In this document: piece after piece, positions 26,977 to 35,126 of the stretch
How positions within the stretch are numbered: the first letter of the stretch is position 1
How the letters are laid out: every line of letters begins with the position of its first letter
NCBI RefSeq assembly: GCF_000703085.1
Contig: NZ_JNLL01000001.1
Coordinates: 1,178,001 to 1,242,000 of the forward strand
Reading direction: 5' to 3'
Source of the DNA: Persephonella sp. KM09-Lau-8
Lineage (GTDB): Bacteria; Aquificota; Aquificia; Aquificales; Hydrogenothermaceae
DNA: 64,000 bases
The notes under the pieces: model-generated
What the model saw: the letters and a program-made list of their open reading frames with translations, nothing else
What the model was told of the DNA's origin: nothing
The model's database searches: none
Translations under genes and position numbers: made by a program

Positions 26977-27542
26977 TAATAAACTCCTTCCATAATCTTT
27001 TGGTGGAATAGAGATTTTTTCTTCGCTTCTGGAGAAGTGTATTCTGGTCTGAATGTATTTTTAACAAGGGGTTTTGCGTTAGCTTGAGGAGCATGACATT
27101 GTGAACAGTTCCACCTTGCTGGATCAAGTCTGTTAAGTTTAACTGTTTTCCCTTTTATCAGCTGGAAGAAATCTATAAAGTGTGTAGGTGGTATAGGTGT
27201 AGCTCCAACACTCTTTGCAACCTTTGGATCATGGCATCCAAGACATGCATTGTTATTTTTGGTTATTGGAAGTAGCCCTTCTACACTATGCGGAATCATT
27301 GGAGGAGCATTTTCATAAGCTCTTTCGAATCTCTGAGATTGTCCTGGAGGTGTTTTAGGGAATTCTACCGGTGGTGGAGTTGCATTTACATCTAAAGGAA
27401 TATTCCTGTAGGATAGTTCCTCTTCAGATATTACTTTATCTGAAACTCCTGTTGTTGTTCCTTTTGTTTGACAACCAACAAGGGCTATAGATATTCCCAT
27501 TGCTGGGATAGCCATCAATATTCCTATTTTTTTCCTAAGCAT
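26976..27542 (-). CDS. napB: Diheme cytochrome c subunit NapB, predicted lipoprotein
   Basis: NapB passes electrons to NapA. I start at ATG 27542, after AAGGAGG; a longer frame runs 38 codons into napH. The 188-aa product has two heme c sites, CLGCH (about 99-103) and CSQCH (about 144-148), and the NapB features MIPHSVEGLLPIT and PPTHF. The signal peptide ends in LVGC, which fits a lipobox, so it may be lipid-anchored, whereas most NapB proteins are soluble. Confidence 0.92.
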   Translation of the reverse strand: MLRKKIGILMAIPAMGISIALVGCQTKGTTTGVSDKVISEEELSYRNIPLDVNATPPPVEFPKTPPGQSQRFERAYENAPPMIPHSVEGLLPITKNNNACLGCHDPKVAKSVGATPIPPTHFIDFFQLIKGKTVKLNRLDPARWNCSQCHAPQANAKPLVKNTFRPEYTSPEAKKKSLFHQKIMEGVY

Positions 27543-28368
27543 TGTTCTTCTCCTCCTTATTTGGTTTGTATCTAAAACCAAAATTAAGTGCATCATCATT
27601 ACATACTTCAATGCACCTTCCACAGTTAGTACATTCTCCTGAAGATACAAAAACACTTTCTTTTCCTACCATCCAGAGAACCTGCTTTTCTGGGCATATA
27701 TTTTTGCAGTTCATACAGAGAGTACATTTATCTGCATCATGTTTAACTCTAACTGCAGAAGGTTTTGTTACCAGTGAGAAAAATCCACCTAAAGGGCATA
27801 CATGACCACACCAACCATTTTTTGTTACAAATAGGTCAAACAGGAATACCCCTAAGACAGCAACCCATCCAAATCCCATTCCAAAAATAAGTCCTCTATG
27901 GAGCATTGATATTGGACTTATAAGCTCAAATGCAGGTGCAGCAATAATAAAAGAAACAACCAGACTTAATCCAAGAACCCAATATCTTACTTTTCTGGAT
28001 AATCTTAGTTGCCATTCTTCTCTATGTATCCCTGTTTTGACCCTTATCCAGTTGGCAAGGTCAGTAACCATATTGATAGGGCATACCCAGCTACAAAAAG
28101 CCCTTCCTCCAATAAACATATAAAAGAATAGAACTATTAAGGCTCCAATTATTACGTCTGTTGCCAGTAGTGCTCCTGTAGCGAACAACTGCAGTGTAGC
28201 ATAGGGGTCGGCAAGAGGTATCACATCAAACAGTTTGGAAGAGCTCAGATTTCCCTGTAGGATTTTCCAGCCATACACGTTTCCTGCTATATACAAGAGG
28301 AGTATAGATATCTGGACGATTCTTCTTGCTATTAAAAATCTGTGCTTGTAAATGATGTTATTCTTCAT
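27535..28368 (-). CDS. napH: NapH, membrane quinol dehydrogenase component
   Basis: An integral membrane iron-sulfur protein that with NapG passes quinol electrons to NapB. The 277 aa have four helices (about 12-32, 60-85, 125-145, 155-180), the CxxxCP signatures CSWVCPI and CGHVCPLGG, and C-terminal ferredoxin sites CTLCMNCKNICP and CTNCGRCIEVC. It takes the place of NapC, which is absent here, as in epsilonproteobacteria. It overlaps napG by 11 bp. Confidence 0.93.
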   Translation of the reverse strand: MKNNIIYKHRFLIARRIVQISILLLYIAGNVYGWKILQGNLSSSKLFDVIPLADPYATLQLFATGALLATDVIIGALIVLFFYMFIGGRAFCSWVCPINMVTDLANWIRVKTGIHREEWQLRLSRKVRYWVLGLSLVVSFIIAAPAFELISPISMLHRGLIFGMGFGWVAVLGVFLFDLFVTKNGWCGHVCPLGGFFSLVTKPSAVRVKHDADKCTLCMNCKNICPEKQVLWMVGKESVFVSSGECTNCGRCIEVCNDDALNFGFRYKPNKEEKNNA

Positions 28369-29245
28369 CGAGCAAATCCTCTATGTTCAGGTATTCTTCA
28401 GGTTTTTTCTCACTTCTTGGTGTTATCGTCTTCTCGACACCCTTGGAGCCTTTTAATCTCTGTTCATCTTTTCTTTCCCATCCTTTAACATAGTGTTTTC
28501 CAACCCTACCTAATGCTATATCCCTTGGAAGCACATATATAGCTGGTTTTTCTGTAACGCATGCTCTTTCACACAGTCCGCATCCTGTACAGGCATCAGG
28601 ATAAACAACAGGAAGGAGGAACGCATGTCTTCCTGTTCTTGGATTTCTTCTACGTTCAAGTTTAATAGCTTCGTCTATCAGAGGACATGCTCTATAACAG
28701 GCATCACATTGGAGTCCCCAGAATGCAATGCAGTTTTCATCATCTACTACAGCAACACCCATACGAGCTTTGTTAATATCCAGTACTTTCTTACCGTTTA
28801 CAACTGAAGAAACAAGATCAGGATCAAGTGCTCCTGTTGGACAAGGTGGAACACAGGGTATATCCTCACACATATAACATGGAATTTCCCGTGGAACAAA
28901 ATATGGTGTTCCTACAGGAACTTCCTTTGGATAGTTATATTTATCTTTTTCTACTGGTCTGTGGTCTCCTGGAGCTGCCAGTCTAAGAGTAGCTGTCTGT
29001 TTAGTAGTGTCTGGGTTGTTTTCTCTGTTTTTGCAGGCTTCAACACACAATCCGCATCTTATACATTTTTTTATAAATTCTTCTTCAGGTACAGCTCCGG
29101 GAGGTCTTAAAACCAGTGCATCATACTTTGCTTCTGCAACGTATCCACCCCAGATAGAACCTCCAAGGGCTGCAAGACCCAGCCCCTGGAGCATCTGGAT
29201 AAAGAATTTACGCCTTCCTTTGTCCACCTTTTTTCCTTCAGCCAA
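28358..29245 (-). CDS. napG: NapG, periplasmic ferredoxin-type quinol dehydrogenase component
   Basis: A 295-aa Tat-exported iron-sulfur protein (GRRKFFIQ followed by a hydrophobic stretch at about 16-35). Four 4Fe-4S motifs are visible: CIRCGLCVEAC (about 61), CYMCEDIPCVPPCP (about 123), CDACYRACP (about 180) and CTGCGLCERAC (about 219). It works with NapH. The C-terminal 40 residues are charged and extend past the last cluster. It lies 12 bp after napA. Confidence 0.93.
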   Translation of the reverse strand: MAEGKKVDKGRRKFFIQMLQGLGLAALGGSIWGGYVAEAKYDALVLRPPGAVPEEEFIKKCIRCGLCVEACKNRENNPDTTKQTATLRLAAPGDHRPVEKDKYNYPKEVPVGTPYFVPREIPCYMCEDIPCVPPCPTGALDPDLVSSVVNGKKVLDINKARMGVAVVDDENCIAFWGLQCDACYRACPLIDEAIKLERRRNPRTGRHAFLLPVVYPDACTGCGLCERACVTEKPAIYVLPRDIALGRVGKHYVKGWERKDEQRLKGSKGVEKTITPRSEKKPEEYLNIEDLLDEE

Positions 29246-29257
29246 CTTATCTCACCC

Positions 29258-32149
29258 TTATGCTTTGTAGATTTTAACAGCACATTTTTTGTAGTCAGTT
29301 TGCTTGGATATTGGACATGTAGCATCAAGAGTAACTTTATTGATATAAACCCTTTCATCGAACCATGGAACGAATACAAGACCTCTTGGAGGTCTGTTTC
29401 TTCCTCTGGTTTTAACACGGGCTTTGACTTTTCCACGTCTGGACTCAATCCATACAAGGTCGTTTTCTTTAACTCCAAGTTTTTCTGCATCTTTTGGATG
29501 CATGTAACAGTAAGCTTCAGGAACAGCTCTGTAAAGCTCTGGAACTCTCATTGTCATTGTTCCAGAGTGCCAGTGTTCAAGAACCCTACCTGTTGCCAGC
29601 CAGAATGGATATTCGTTATCTGGTGGCTCTGGTGGATCCATATAAGGTCTGAAGAATATTTTGGTTTTGTTTGTAAGGTCTACTTTTTGAGGATCTGTTA
29701 CATCAAAGAGATTACCTTTTGGCAATTTCTTGAGAGCTGGTCCGTAGAATGCAAACTTACCATCTCTTGGAGCTCTTCCAGCTTCGATTTCTTTTCTTGC
29801 ATATGGGTCATAGTCTGCATTGAATCTCCATGGAGTTTCTTTTCCATCTACTACAGGCCATCTGAGACCTCTTACTTTGTGGTATGTATCAAAGTCTGCA
29901 AGGTCGTGTCCATGTCCAAGGCCGAACAGTCTATACTCTTCCCAGAGAGCTTTTTCTATGAAGAATCCATATCCTTTCCATGGTTTTCCATCTACACCAA
30001 TAACATTTCTCTTATCTCCAACTGCACAGGTGTTTGGATGGATTTCTCCTGTATTAGGGTTCTTAGCAACAGGTTGTGGATAGCTTATATCAACATCTGG
30101 GATTGTTCTCTTGAATGCTTTTTCTGAGAACAGAACATCGAAGAGTGTATCATTTTCTGGGTCATAACCCATTTCCTTAGCTTTATCTAATACGTTTGGA
30201 AGAACTGTTCCATCAGAAAGTTTCCATTCTTTCCATACTTCTTTAAGCTTGAAGAATTTGGAGAACTCAACAATATGGTAGATATCTGGCATTGCTTCTC
30301 CTGGAGGTGTTACCTGCTGTCTCCAGTGCTGTGTTCTTCTTTCTGCGTTTCCATAAGCTCCCCATTTTTCGTAAATCATAGCTGCTGGGAGAATAAGGTC
30401 TGCAACTTTTGCTGATATACCTGGATAAGAATCAGATACAACAATAAAGTTGTCCATCTTTCTTGCAGCTTTAATCCAGTGGTTAGCATTAGCTGTATCT
30501 TGCCATGGGTTACATACCTGAACCCAAGCAAATTTAATTTTTCCATCTTCAAGGTCTCTCATAATCTTAACGATATGAGAACCTACTTTTGGATTTATTG
30601 TTCCATGAGGTATATTCCAGATTTTCTCAGATACTTTTCTGTGTTTTGGATTGAATACAACCATGTCAGCAGGTAATCTGTGTGCAAATGTTCCAACTTC
30701 CCTTGCTGTTCCACAAGCAGAAGGCTGACCTGTGATAGAGAATGCACCATTACCAGGTTGAGCCTGTTTTCCAAGTAAGTGGTGCAGCATATAAGCCTGT
30801 TCGTTTACCCATGTTCCCCTTGTGTGCTGGTTGAATCCCATTGTCCAGAATGTAACAGCTTTTCTATTCTTGTCTATATAGAGCTCTGCCATTTTTTTCA
30901 GTTTTTCTTTGAACTGCTCTAATGGTTCATCAGGGTCACCTTTTGCAATTCTTGCTACATAGTCAAGGGTGTATGGTGCAAGAGCTTTTTTGAAGTCTTC
31001 AAATGAGATAATCCAGTGCTTACCAGCTTGTTTAGCATGTTTCATTTTGATTGTATCGCCTTCCTTGTATCCATAGATACTTAAAGCTGGTGCTTCAAGG
31101 GCTGATACTTTTTTAACAGCCTGTTTCATTATTACCTGTAATTCTTTATCACTGTATCCCAGTTTTTTAGCATGTTCTGGATTTCTCATTCCGTATCCAG
31201 TATCAATATAACCTGTTGTAAATACGCAGTATTTGTTTACAAAGTCCCAGTCAATTGCTTCTGGATGGTTGTAAACAATTTCTCTTGCAATGTAGTTCAT
31301 TATTGCAAGGTCAGTTTGAGGTCTAAATACTATATCTATATCTGCCAGGTCCATTGTTCTGTGTCTGAATGTTGACAGAACAACTACTTTAACTCTGTCT
31401 GGGTCTGAAAGCTTTCTGTCTGTAACCCTTGCCCACAGGATTGGGTGCATTTCTGCCATGTTTGAGCCCCAGACAAATATTGTGTCTGTAAGCTCAATAT
31501 CGTCATAACATCCTGGTGGTTCATCTATTCCGTAAGTCTGGATAAACGCTGCAACCGCAGATGCCATACAGTGTCTTGCGTTAGGGTCTATGTTGTTGGA
31601 ACGAAATCCAGCTTTCATAAGTTTTGCAGCTGCATAACCTTCCATAATTGTGTACTGACCAGAACCAAAGATAGCTACACCTTCAGGTCCCAGCTCGTTA
31701 TAAGCTTTTTTGAACTGTTCAGCCATTACTTCATAAGCTTTTTTCCAGCTTACAGGTCTAAATTTACCTTTCTTATCAAATTCTCCTTTCTCATTTACCC
31801 TGAGAAGTGGTTTTGTCAGACGGTCAGCACCGTACATGATTTTAGCAGTGAAATACCCCTTGATACAGTTGAGACCTTTGTTAACTGGAGCTTTTGGGTC
31901 ACCTTTTACCGCAACAATACGGTCATCTTTAACCGCAATCATAATTCCACAACCTGTTCCACAGAAACGACAGACTGCCTTATCCCACCTCCATCCTGCC
32001 TCAGCCTTTGAAGCCGCAGCAAGAGCTTCTTCTGGAACTTCCACTCCCACTGCAGCAGCAGCTGCAACAGCAGCAGTGGTCTTCAGGAAGTCCCTACGGG
32101 ACATTTCAAATCCCGAGGTTTGCTGCTTTTTCTCTTCCTTAACCTCCAT
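29258..32149 (-). CDS. napA: Periplasmic nitrate reductase catalytic subunit NapA
   Basis: It reduces nitrate to nitrite in the periplasm. The 963 aa carry a Tat signal (SRRDFLK at 17-23), a 4Fe-4S site C60-x2-C63-x3-C67-x27-C95, and bis-MGD molybdenum domains with the Mo-ligand C194 in ARHCMAS. It is longer than E. coli NapA (828 aa) and has the insert typical of the epsilonproteobacterial form. AGGAGAGGAG precedes the ATG. It heads the known part of the operon napAGHBFLD; a 58-aa ORF lies upstream in the same transcript. Confidence 0.97.
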   Translation of the reverse strand: MEVKEEKKQQTSGFEMSRRDFLKTTAAVAAAAAVGVEVPEEALAAASKAEAGWRWDKAVCRFCGTGCGIMIAVKDDRIVAVKGDPKAPVNKGLNCIKGYFTAKIMYGADRLTKPLLRVNEKGEFDKKGKFRPVSWKKAYEVMAEQFKKAYNELGPEGVAIFGSGQYTIMEGYAAAKLMKAGFRSNNIDPNARHCMASAVAAFIQTYGIDEPPGCYDDIELTDTIFVWGSNMAEMHPILWARVTDRKLSDPDRVKVVVLSTFRHRTMDLADIDIVFRPQTDLAIMNYIAREIVYNHPEAIDWDFVNKYCVFTTGYIDTGYGMRNPEHAKKLGYSDKELQVIMKQAVKKVSALEAPALSIYGYKEGDTIKMKHAKQAGKHWIISFEDFKKALAPYTLDYVARIAKGDPDEPLEQFKEKLKKMAELYIDKNRKAVTFWTMGFNQHTRGTWVNEQAYMLHHLLGKQAQPGNGAFSITGQPSACGTAREVGTFAHRLPADMVVFNPKHRKVSEKIWNIPHGTINPKVGSHIVKIMRDLEDGKIKFAWVQVCNPWQDTANANHWIKAARKMDNFIVVSDSYPGISAKVADLILPAAMIYEKWGAYGNAERRTQHWRQQVTPPGEAMPDIYHIVEFSKFFKLKEVWKEWKLSDGTVLPNVLDKAKEMGYDPENDTLFDVLFSEKAFKRTIPDVDISYPQPVAKNPNTGEIHPNTCAVGDKRNVIGVDGKPWKGYGFFIEKALWEEYRLFGLGHGHDLADFDTYHKVRGLRWPVVDGKETPWRFNADYDPYARKEIEAGRAPRDGKFAFYGPALKKLPKGNLFDVTDPQKVDLTNKTKIFFRPYMDPPEPPDNEYPFWLATGRVLEHWHSGTMTMRVPELYRAVPEAYCYMHPKDAEKLGVKENDLVWIESRRGKVKARVKTRGRNRPPRGLVFVPWFDERVYINKVTLDATCPISKQTDYKKCAVKIYKA

Positions 32150-32173
32150 CTTCTACTCCTCTCCTGTAAGGCT

Positions 32174-32350
32174 CTATTTTTTCAGAACCTCACAGGGCTG
32201 GGCTATTTCTATTCCGCCATTTAAACAGGATAGACCAACCCAGCAGGCGGTAATTTTGTCTATCCTGTGGAATAAAAAAAGGGATTGTTCTCTATCTGAG
32301 ATTTGGAGAACTCTTCTGTCTGGTGCCTTTGTTTGTGTTATAGTTTTCAT
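32174..32350 (-). CDS. 58-aa cysteine-containing small protein in the nap leader
   Basis: A short frame between the nap operator and napA: ATG at 32350, TAG 24 bp before the napA start. The product begins MKTITQTKAPDRRVLQIS, has a central FLFHRIDKITACWVGLSC, and ends IAQPCEVLKK; three cysteines are present. The ribosome site is weak (GGATATGAG). It is too short for common gene-calling limits. Part of the coding region also forms a perfect 11-bp hairpin (32225-32268), so the segment could act as RNA as well. No family recognised. Confidence 0.5.
   Translation of the reverse strand: MKTITQTKAPDRRVLQISDREQSLFLFHRIDKITACWVGLSCLNGGIEIAQPCEVLKK
32225..32268. repeat. 11-bp perfect inverted repeat in the nap leader
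   Basis: ACAGGATAGAC (32225-32235) and GTCTATCCTGT (32258-32268) are perfect complements around a 22-nt loop, inside the 58-aa ORF. In mRNA the hairpin sits about 76-119 nt before the napA ATG. No U run follows, so it is not a simple terminator. Confidence 0.7.
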
Positions 32351-32410
32351 CTCATATCCATTGTTTATATTTTCTACACTCTAAATTAAGAACTTGATAA
32401 CAATTAAGCA

Positions 32411-32424
32411 TTGACATAGGTCAA
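32411..32424 (-). promoter_or_regulatory. FNR/DNR-type operator of the nap operon
   Basis: TTGAC-ATAG-GTCAA on plus is a perfect palindrome in its arms. The nearest downstream gene on minus is the 58-aa ORF (start 32350). A class II start would lie near 32376, giving a leader of about 25 nt to that ORF and about 225 nt to napA. Confidence 0.75.
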
Positions 32425-32425
32425 T

Positions 32426-32441
32426 TAAATAGGCCTATTTA
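32426..32441. promoter_or_regulatory. 16-bp perfect palindrome beside the nap operator
   Basis: TAAATAGGCCTATTTA lies one base from the FNR-type site, on its upstream side relative to nap. It ends 13 bp before the stop end of the sufT-like gene. It may be a second operator; no T run makes it a terminator. Confidence 0.5.
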
Positions 32442-32453
32442 CATTTTAAATAC

Positions 32454-32756
32454 TTAACCCATACCAAGGGCTTTTTTAACCTCATCACTTGCCCTTTCTA
32501 TAGTCCATGGTGGATCCCATACAAGCTCAATATCTACATTTTCCACCCCTTCTATATTTCGAACTGCACTTTCCACCCAGCTGAGAATTGTCCCAGATAA
32601 AGGACATGAAGGGGATGATAAAGTCATTTTGATTTTTACATTTCCATCCTGAATATCCACATCATAAACAAGTCCCAAATCTACAATATTAAAACCTATC
32701 TCTGGGTCTATAACATTTTTGAGGGCTTTATAAACCTCTTCCTTTGTGACAGCCAT
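32454..32756 (-). CDS. SufT/MIP18-family (DUF59) iron-sulfur assembly protein
   Basis: A 100-aa DUF59 protein: VIDPEIGFNIVDLGLVYDVDI (about 14-34) and the SPSCPLSGTI motif with its reactive Cys (about 49-58), then WDPPWT near 80. Such proteins (SufT, PaaD, MIP18) help place Fe-S clusters. The ATG at 32756 is 7 nt after GGAGG; an upstream TTG would overlap the preceding stop. It is the last gene of a three-gene operon and probably serves Fe-S or metal loading of the denitrification enzymes. Confidence 0.88.
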   Translation of the reverse strand: MAVTKEEVYKALKNVIDPEIGFNIVDLGLVYDVDIQDGNVKIKMTLSSPSCPLSGTILSWVESAVRNIEGVENVDIELVWDPPWTIERASDEVKKALGMG

Positions 32757-32758
32757 TT

Positions 32759-34018
32759 TCAATCCTCCACCTTAAAATTTAGGATGTAATAAATCAGATA
32801 AACAAAAATCAGAACAGCTATTAGCATCAATACTGTTCCCAGAATAGAAATAACAGGAATATGTAGAAACGTTCCTACGAAAAGAACACAAAAGCCCAGA
32901 GAGTATACAACTACCTGAATATCAGGTATTTTCTGAGGTAACATATCCACAAGCATTGGAACTTTTTTCTTTCCAACAAGATTTGAAAATCTGTGGAACC
33001 ACGTTAAGAAAGGAACAATTTTAAACATACTGCCATATATCAAAATCGGAAAAAATCCAAAAATAAGGGAGATACCAAATAGGTATACAGATTCTTCCAT
33101 AAACGGAATGAACAATCCTGCGATAACAGATAATATCAACACAAAATGGCTATAAAACATAGTATCCATTCCGATATCTTTTGTTCGTCGAGGTCTTTTA
33201 GAATAAATTTCATAAACCTGAAGAAGATAAAAAACCATTCCAAGCAAAATAAGATAAATACCCGATACCAAGATATAATTACTACCTGTAAAAAGAAAAC
33301 CTGATCCAAATACAAAAACAGCAATTACCATAAGGTAAAAAGCAATATTTATATATTTGTCATTAAACTTATGGGCAAGGCTGAACATAGGAAGTAAAAC
33401 CATAGATACGCCCATAACAACCATAGGAATAAATCCAAGCAGTGTAAAAATAATATGGGTAACTACCAGCCTGAAAATATCAGATACCCAACCTGTGAAA
33501 AAATTTATAGAAAGGAAAATACCTAAAGAAATTCCTATAAATAGAGATATATTTGCTGCAATGAGAAATTTTGAAGTGATATCAAATTTTTCCAGATGTT
33601 TTAAACTCATAAAAAAGTTAAAAATAAAAATTGCCATAGATATATAAAGAAGTAAGGCTCCAACAGGCAACAGAAAAAACAGATTTCCATAGATTAGGGA
33701 GATCACAAATATTATTATTCCTGCCAAATAGATATAAAACTGTAAATAACCTAATCGAAAAGAAAAGACAGGGACTTCCAGAGCAACGGGAATTAGCTGA
33801 TACAATGCCCCAAATATAATCATCATCACAAAACCCAGAAGTTGGATATGAACAATAGCTGCATTTTGAAGATTATAAAAAGGCTGGGCAAACTGTGAAC
33901 CAAACAACAGTAAAACTATAAGAGCAATCAGATTTAAGGCAGCCCCTCCAATAAAATAATGTAAAACCAGTGAAAAAGGAGGGGCAAATTTTGTAGCCAG
34001 ACTTCCTACTATTCTCAT
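32759..34018 (-). CDS. Twelve-helix membrane protein, heme-copper oxidase subunit I-like
   Basis: A 419-aa polytopic protein with about 12 helices. HIQLLGFVMMIIFGALYQLIPV (from about residue 57) and HIIFTLLGFIPMVVMGVSMVLLPMF (from about 188) resemble the heme-binding helices of cbb3/NorB subunits and NnrS-type proteins. The HH and HxxxxY residues of a heme-copper active site are not seen, so it is probably not a catalytic oxidase. Context (an FNR-type operator, DUF2249 and SufT) points to a denitrification accessory or NO-tolerance role. Function unknown. Confidence 0.6.
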   Translation of the reverse strand: MRIVGSLATKFAPPFSLVLHYFIGGAALNLIALIVLLLFGSQFAQPFYNLQNAAIVHIQLLGFVMMIIFGALYQLIPVALEVPVFSFRLGYLQFYIYLAGIIIFVISLIYGNLFFLLPVGALLLYISMAIFIFNFFMSLKHLEKFDITSKFLIAANISLFIGISLGIFLSINFFTGWVSDIFRLVVTHIIFTLLGFIPMVVMGVSMVLLPMFSLAHKFNDKYINIAFYLMVIAVFVFGSGFLFTGSNYILVSGIYLILLGMVFYLLQVYEIYSKRPRRTKDIGMDTMFYSHFVLILSVIAGLFIPFMEESVYLFGISLIFGFFPILIYGSMFKIVPFLTWFHRFSNLVGKKKVPMLVDMLPQKIPDIQVVVYSLGFCVLFVGTFLHIPVISILGTVLMLIAVLIFVYLIYYILNFKVED

Positions 34019-34308
34019 TATTCTTTCAACTTAAATACTATTTTGTATCTGCCGTCTTCTAACTCTTCAACTTCATAATCAAACCTGTCTTCAATTTTTT
34101 CAAACAATCCCATAGGTTTTTTGTGATTAATCATCACAGCCCTTTTGTTTGGACTATCTATGAGAGAAAGCACTGCAAGGGCATTCACCATTGGTTCTGG
34201 GGGTCCCAGTTTTGAAGTGTCAAATTCATAATAAATAATTCCATCCTCCTCATACTGGTAAACTGGAACTGTTGCTCCTTCTACCTGAATTTCTTTTTTT
34301 TCTGCCAT
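34018..34308 (-). CDS. DUF2249-domain protein
   Basis: A 96-aa cytoplasmic protein. ATG 34308 is preferred because GGAGGG lies just before it; the longer frame runs into the operator region. Residues about 32-95 hold the DUF2249 pattern LGPPEPMVNALAVLSLI ... NHKKPMGLFEKIEDRFDYEVEEL. DUF2249 genes are common next to NO and nitrous oxide genes, but the molecular role is not known. It starts the operon controlled by the site at 34366. Confidence 0.8.
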   Translation of the reverse strand: MAEKKEIQVEGATVPVYQYEEDGIIYYEFDTSKLGPPEPMVNALAVLSLIDSPNKRAVMINHKKPMGLFEKIEDRFDYEVEELEDGRYKIVFKLKE

Positions 34309-34365
34309 TTTTCCCTCCTGAAAATCTTTTGGTTTTATTGTTATATATCTAAAAGATAAAAGGCA

Positions 34366-34379
34366 TTGACTTAAATCAA
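34366..34379 (-). promoter_or_regulatory. FNR/DNR-type operator of the DUF2249 operon
   Basis: TTGAC-TTAA-ATCAA, a near-ideal FNR-type palindrome, centred 64 bp before the DUF2249 start. TATAAC on minus at 34340-34345 is a good -10 about 30 bp away, fitting class II activation. Confidence 0.8.
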
Positions 34380-34382
34380 AAA

Positions 34383-34400
34383 AGTTAGTATATACTAACT
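34383..34400. promoter_or_regulatory. 18-bp perfect palindrome between DUF2249 operon and crp/fnr gene
   Basis: AGTTAGTATATACTAACT is fully self-complementary and lies 3 bp from the FNR-type operator, between divergent promoters. It probably binds a different dimeric regulator. It is not repeated elsewhere in the window as far as I could see. Confidence 0.55.
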
Positions 34401-34456
34401 CTAAAGAGAGCAAATAATATTAACACTCATTTAATAATTTATATTTTTGTATATTA

Positions 34457-34465
34457 TGTTATAAT
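34457..34465 (+). promoter_or_regulatory. Extended -10 promoter of the crp/fnr gene
   Basis: TG-T-TATAAT, perfect, ending 28 bp before the ATG at 34494, with AGAGGGG as ribosome site. No convincing -35. Confidence 0.6.
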
Positions 34466-34493
34466 TTCCTTTAATACATTTAGAGGGGACGCG

Positions 34494-35126
34494 ATGTTTA
34501 GGGCTCGGGATATATTTTTATTCAAACATCTAAATGACCAACAGCTTGAAAGAATTCAACAGATATCCTTCTTGAAAGAACTAAATAGAGGAGAGACACT
34601 TTTCTGGGAAGGGGACAAACCAGAATATCTTTATATCTTACTGGATGGAACAATCAGAGTTTTTAAAACAGACAACAAAGGTAATGAAATTACCCTCCAC
34701 TATTTTTATCCTATAAATATGATTGCTGAAGTGGCAAATTTTGAGAATATTCCATATCCTGCTTCAGCAGAAGCTGAAACAGATAGTATAGTATTGGCAA
34801 TAGATTTTGAAAAATTTAAACAGGAATTACTGACAGACCCAGAAATATCATTTAATATAATCAAATCCCTTTCTGACAAAATAAGAATTTTGAATGACTT
34901 TATTGTCCAGAATATGATGATGGATGCCATCACAAGGGTGGCTAAATTTCTATATGAGCACGAAGATTTATTCCATCAGCTTAAACATAACAAGATAGCT
35001 TCTCTGCTAAATATAACTCCTGAAACATTCTCCAGAATTCTAAAAAAATTCAAACAACAGGGAATAATAGAAAAAAAAGGAAAAGAGCTTATCATCCATA
35101 GAGATAAGCTCAAAAACCTTATCTAA
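34494..35126 (+). CDS. Crp/Fnr-family regulator without cysteines (DNR/NnrR-like)
   Basis: A 210-aa activator with an N-terminal cNMP-binding-like barrel (about 10-115), a dimer helix (about 118-145) and a winged helix-turn-helix (about 150-205). The recognition helix TPETFSRILKKF contains E177, S180 and R181, the E-x-x-S-R residues with which FNR reads TTGAT. There is no cysteine in the whole protein, so it cannot carry an FNR Fe-S cluster; DNR/NnrR proteins that sense NO through heme fit better. Four matching operators lie in this window. It converges on ccsBA with a 4-bp overlap of stops. Confidence 0.88.
   Translation: MFRARDIFLFKHLNDQQLERIQQISFLKELNRGETLFWEGDKPEYLYILLDGTIRVFKTDNKGNEITLHYFYPINMIAEVANFENIPYPASAEAETDSIVLAIDFEKFKQELLTDPEISFNIIKSLSDKIRILNDFIVQNMMMDAITRVAKFLYEHEDLFHQLKHNKIASLLNITPETFSRILKKFKQQGIIEKKGKELIIHRDKLKNLI

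Noticed and set aside
29300-30127. Long open frame opposite napA
   Set aside because: It is the shadow of a biased coding strand, full of Ser/Phe/Trp, without ribosome site or motif.
32225-32268. Molybdenum cofactor riboswitch before napA
   Set aside because: The leader is structured and serves a Moco enzyme, but I could not match the conserved core of the known motif, so I report only a hairpin.
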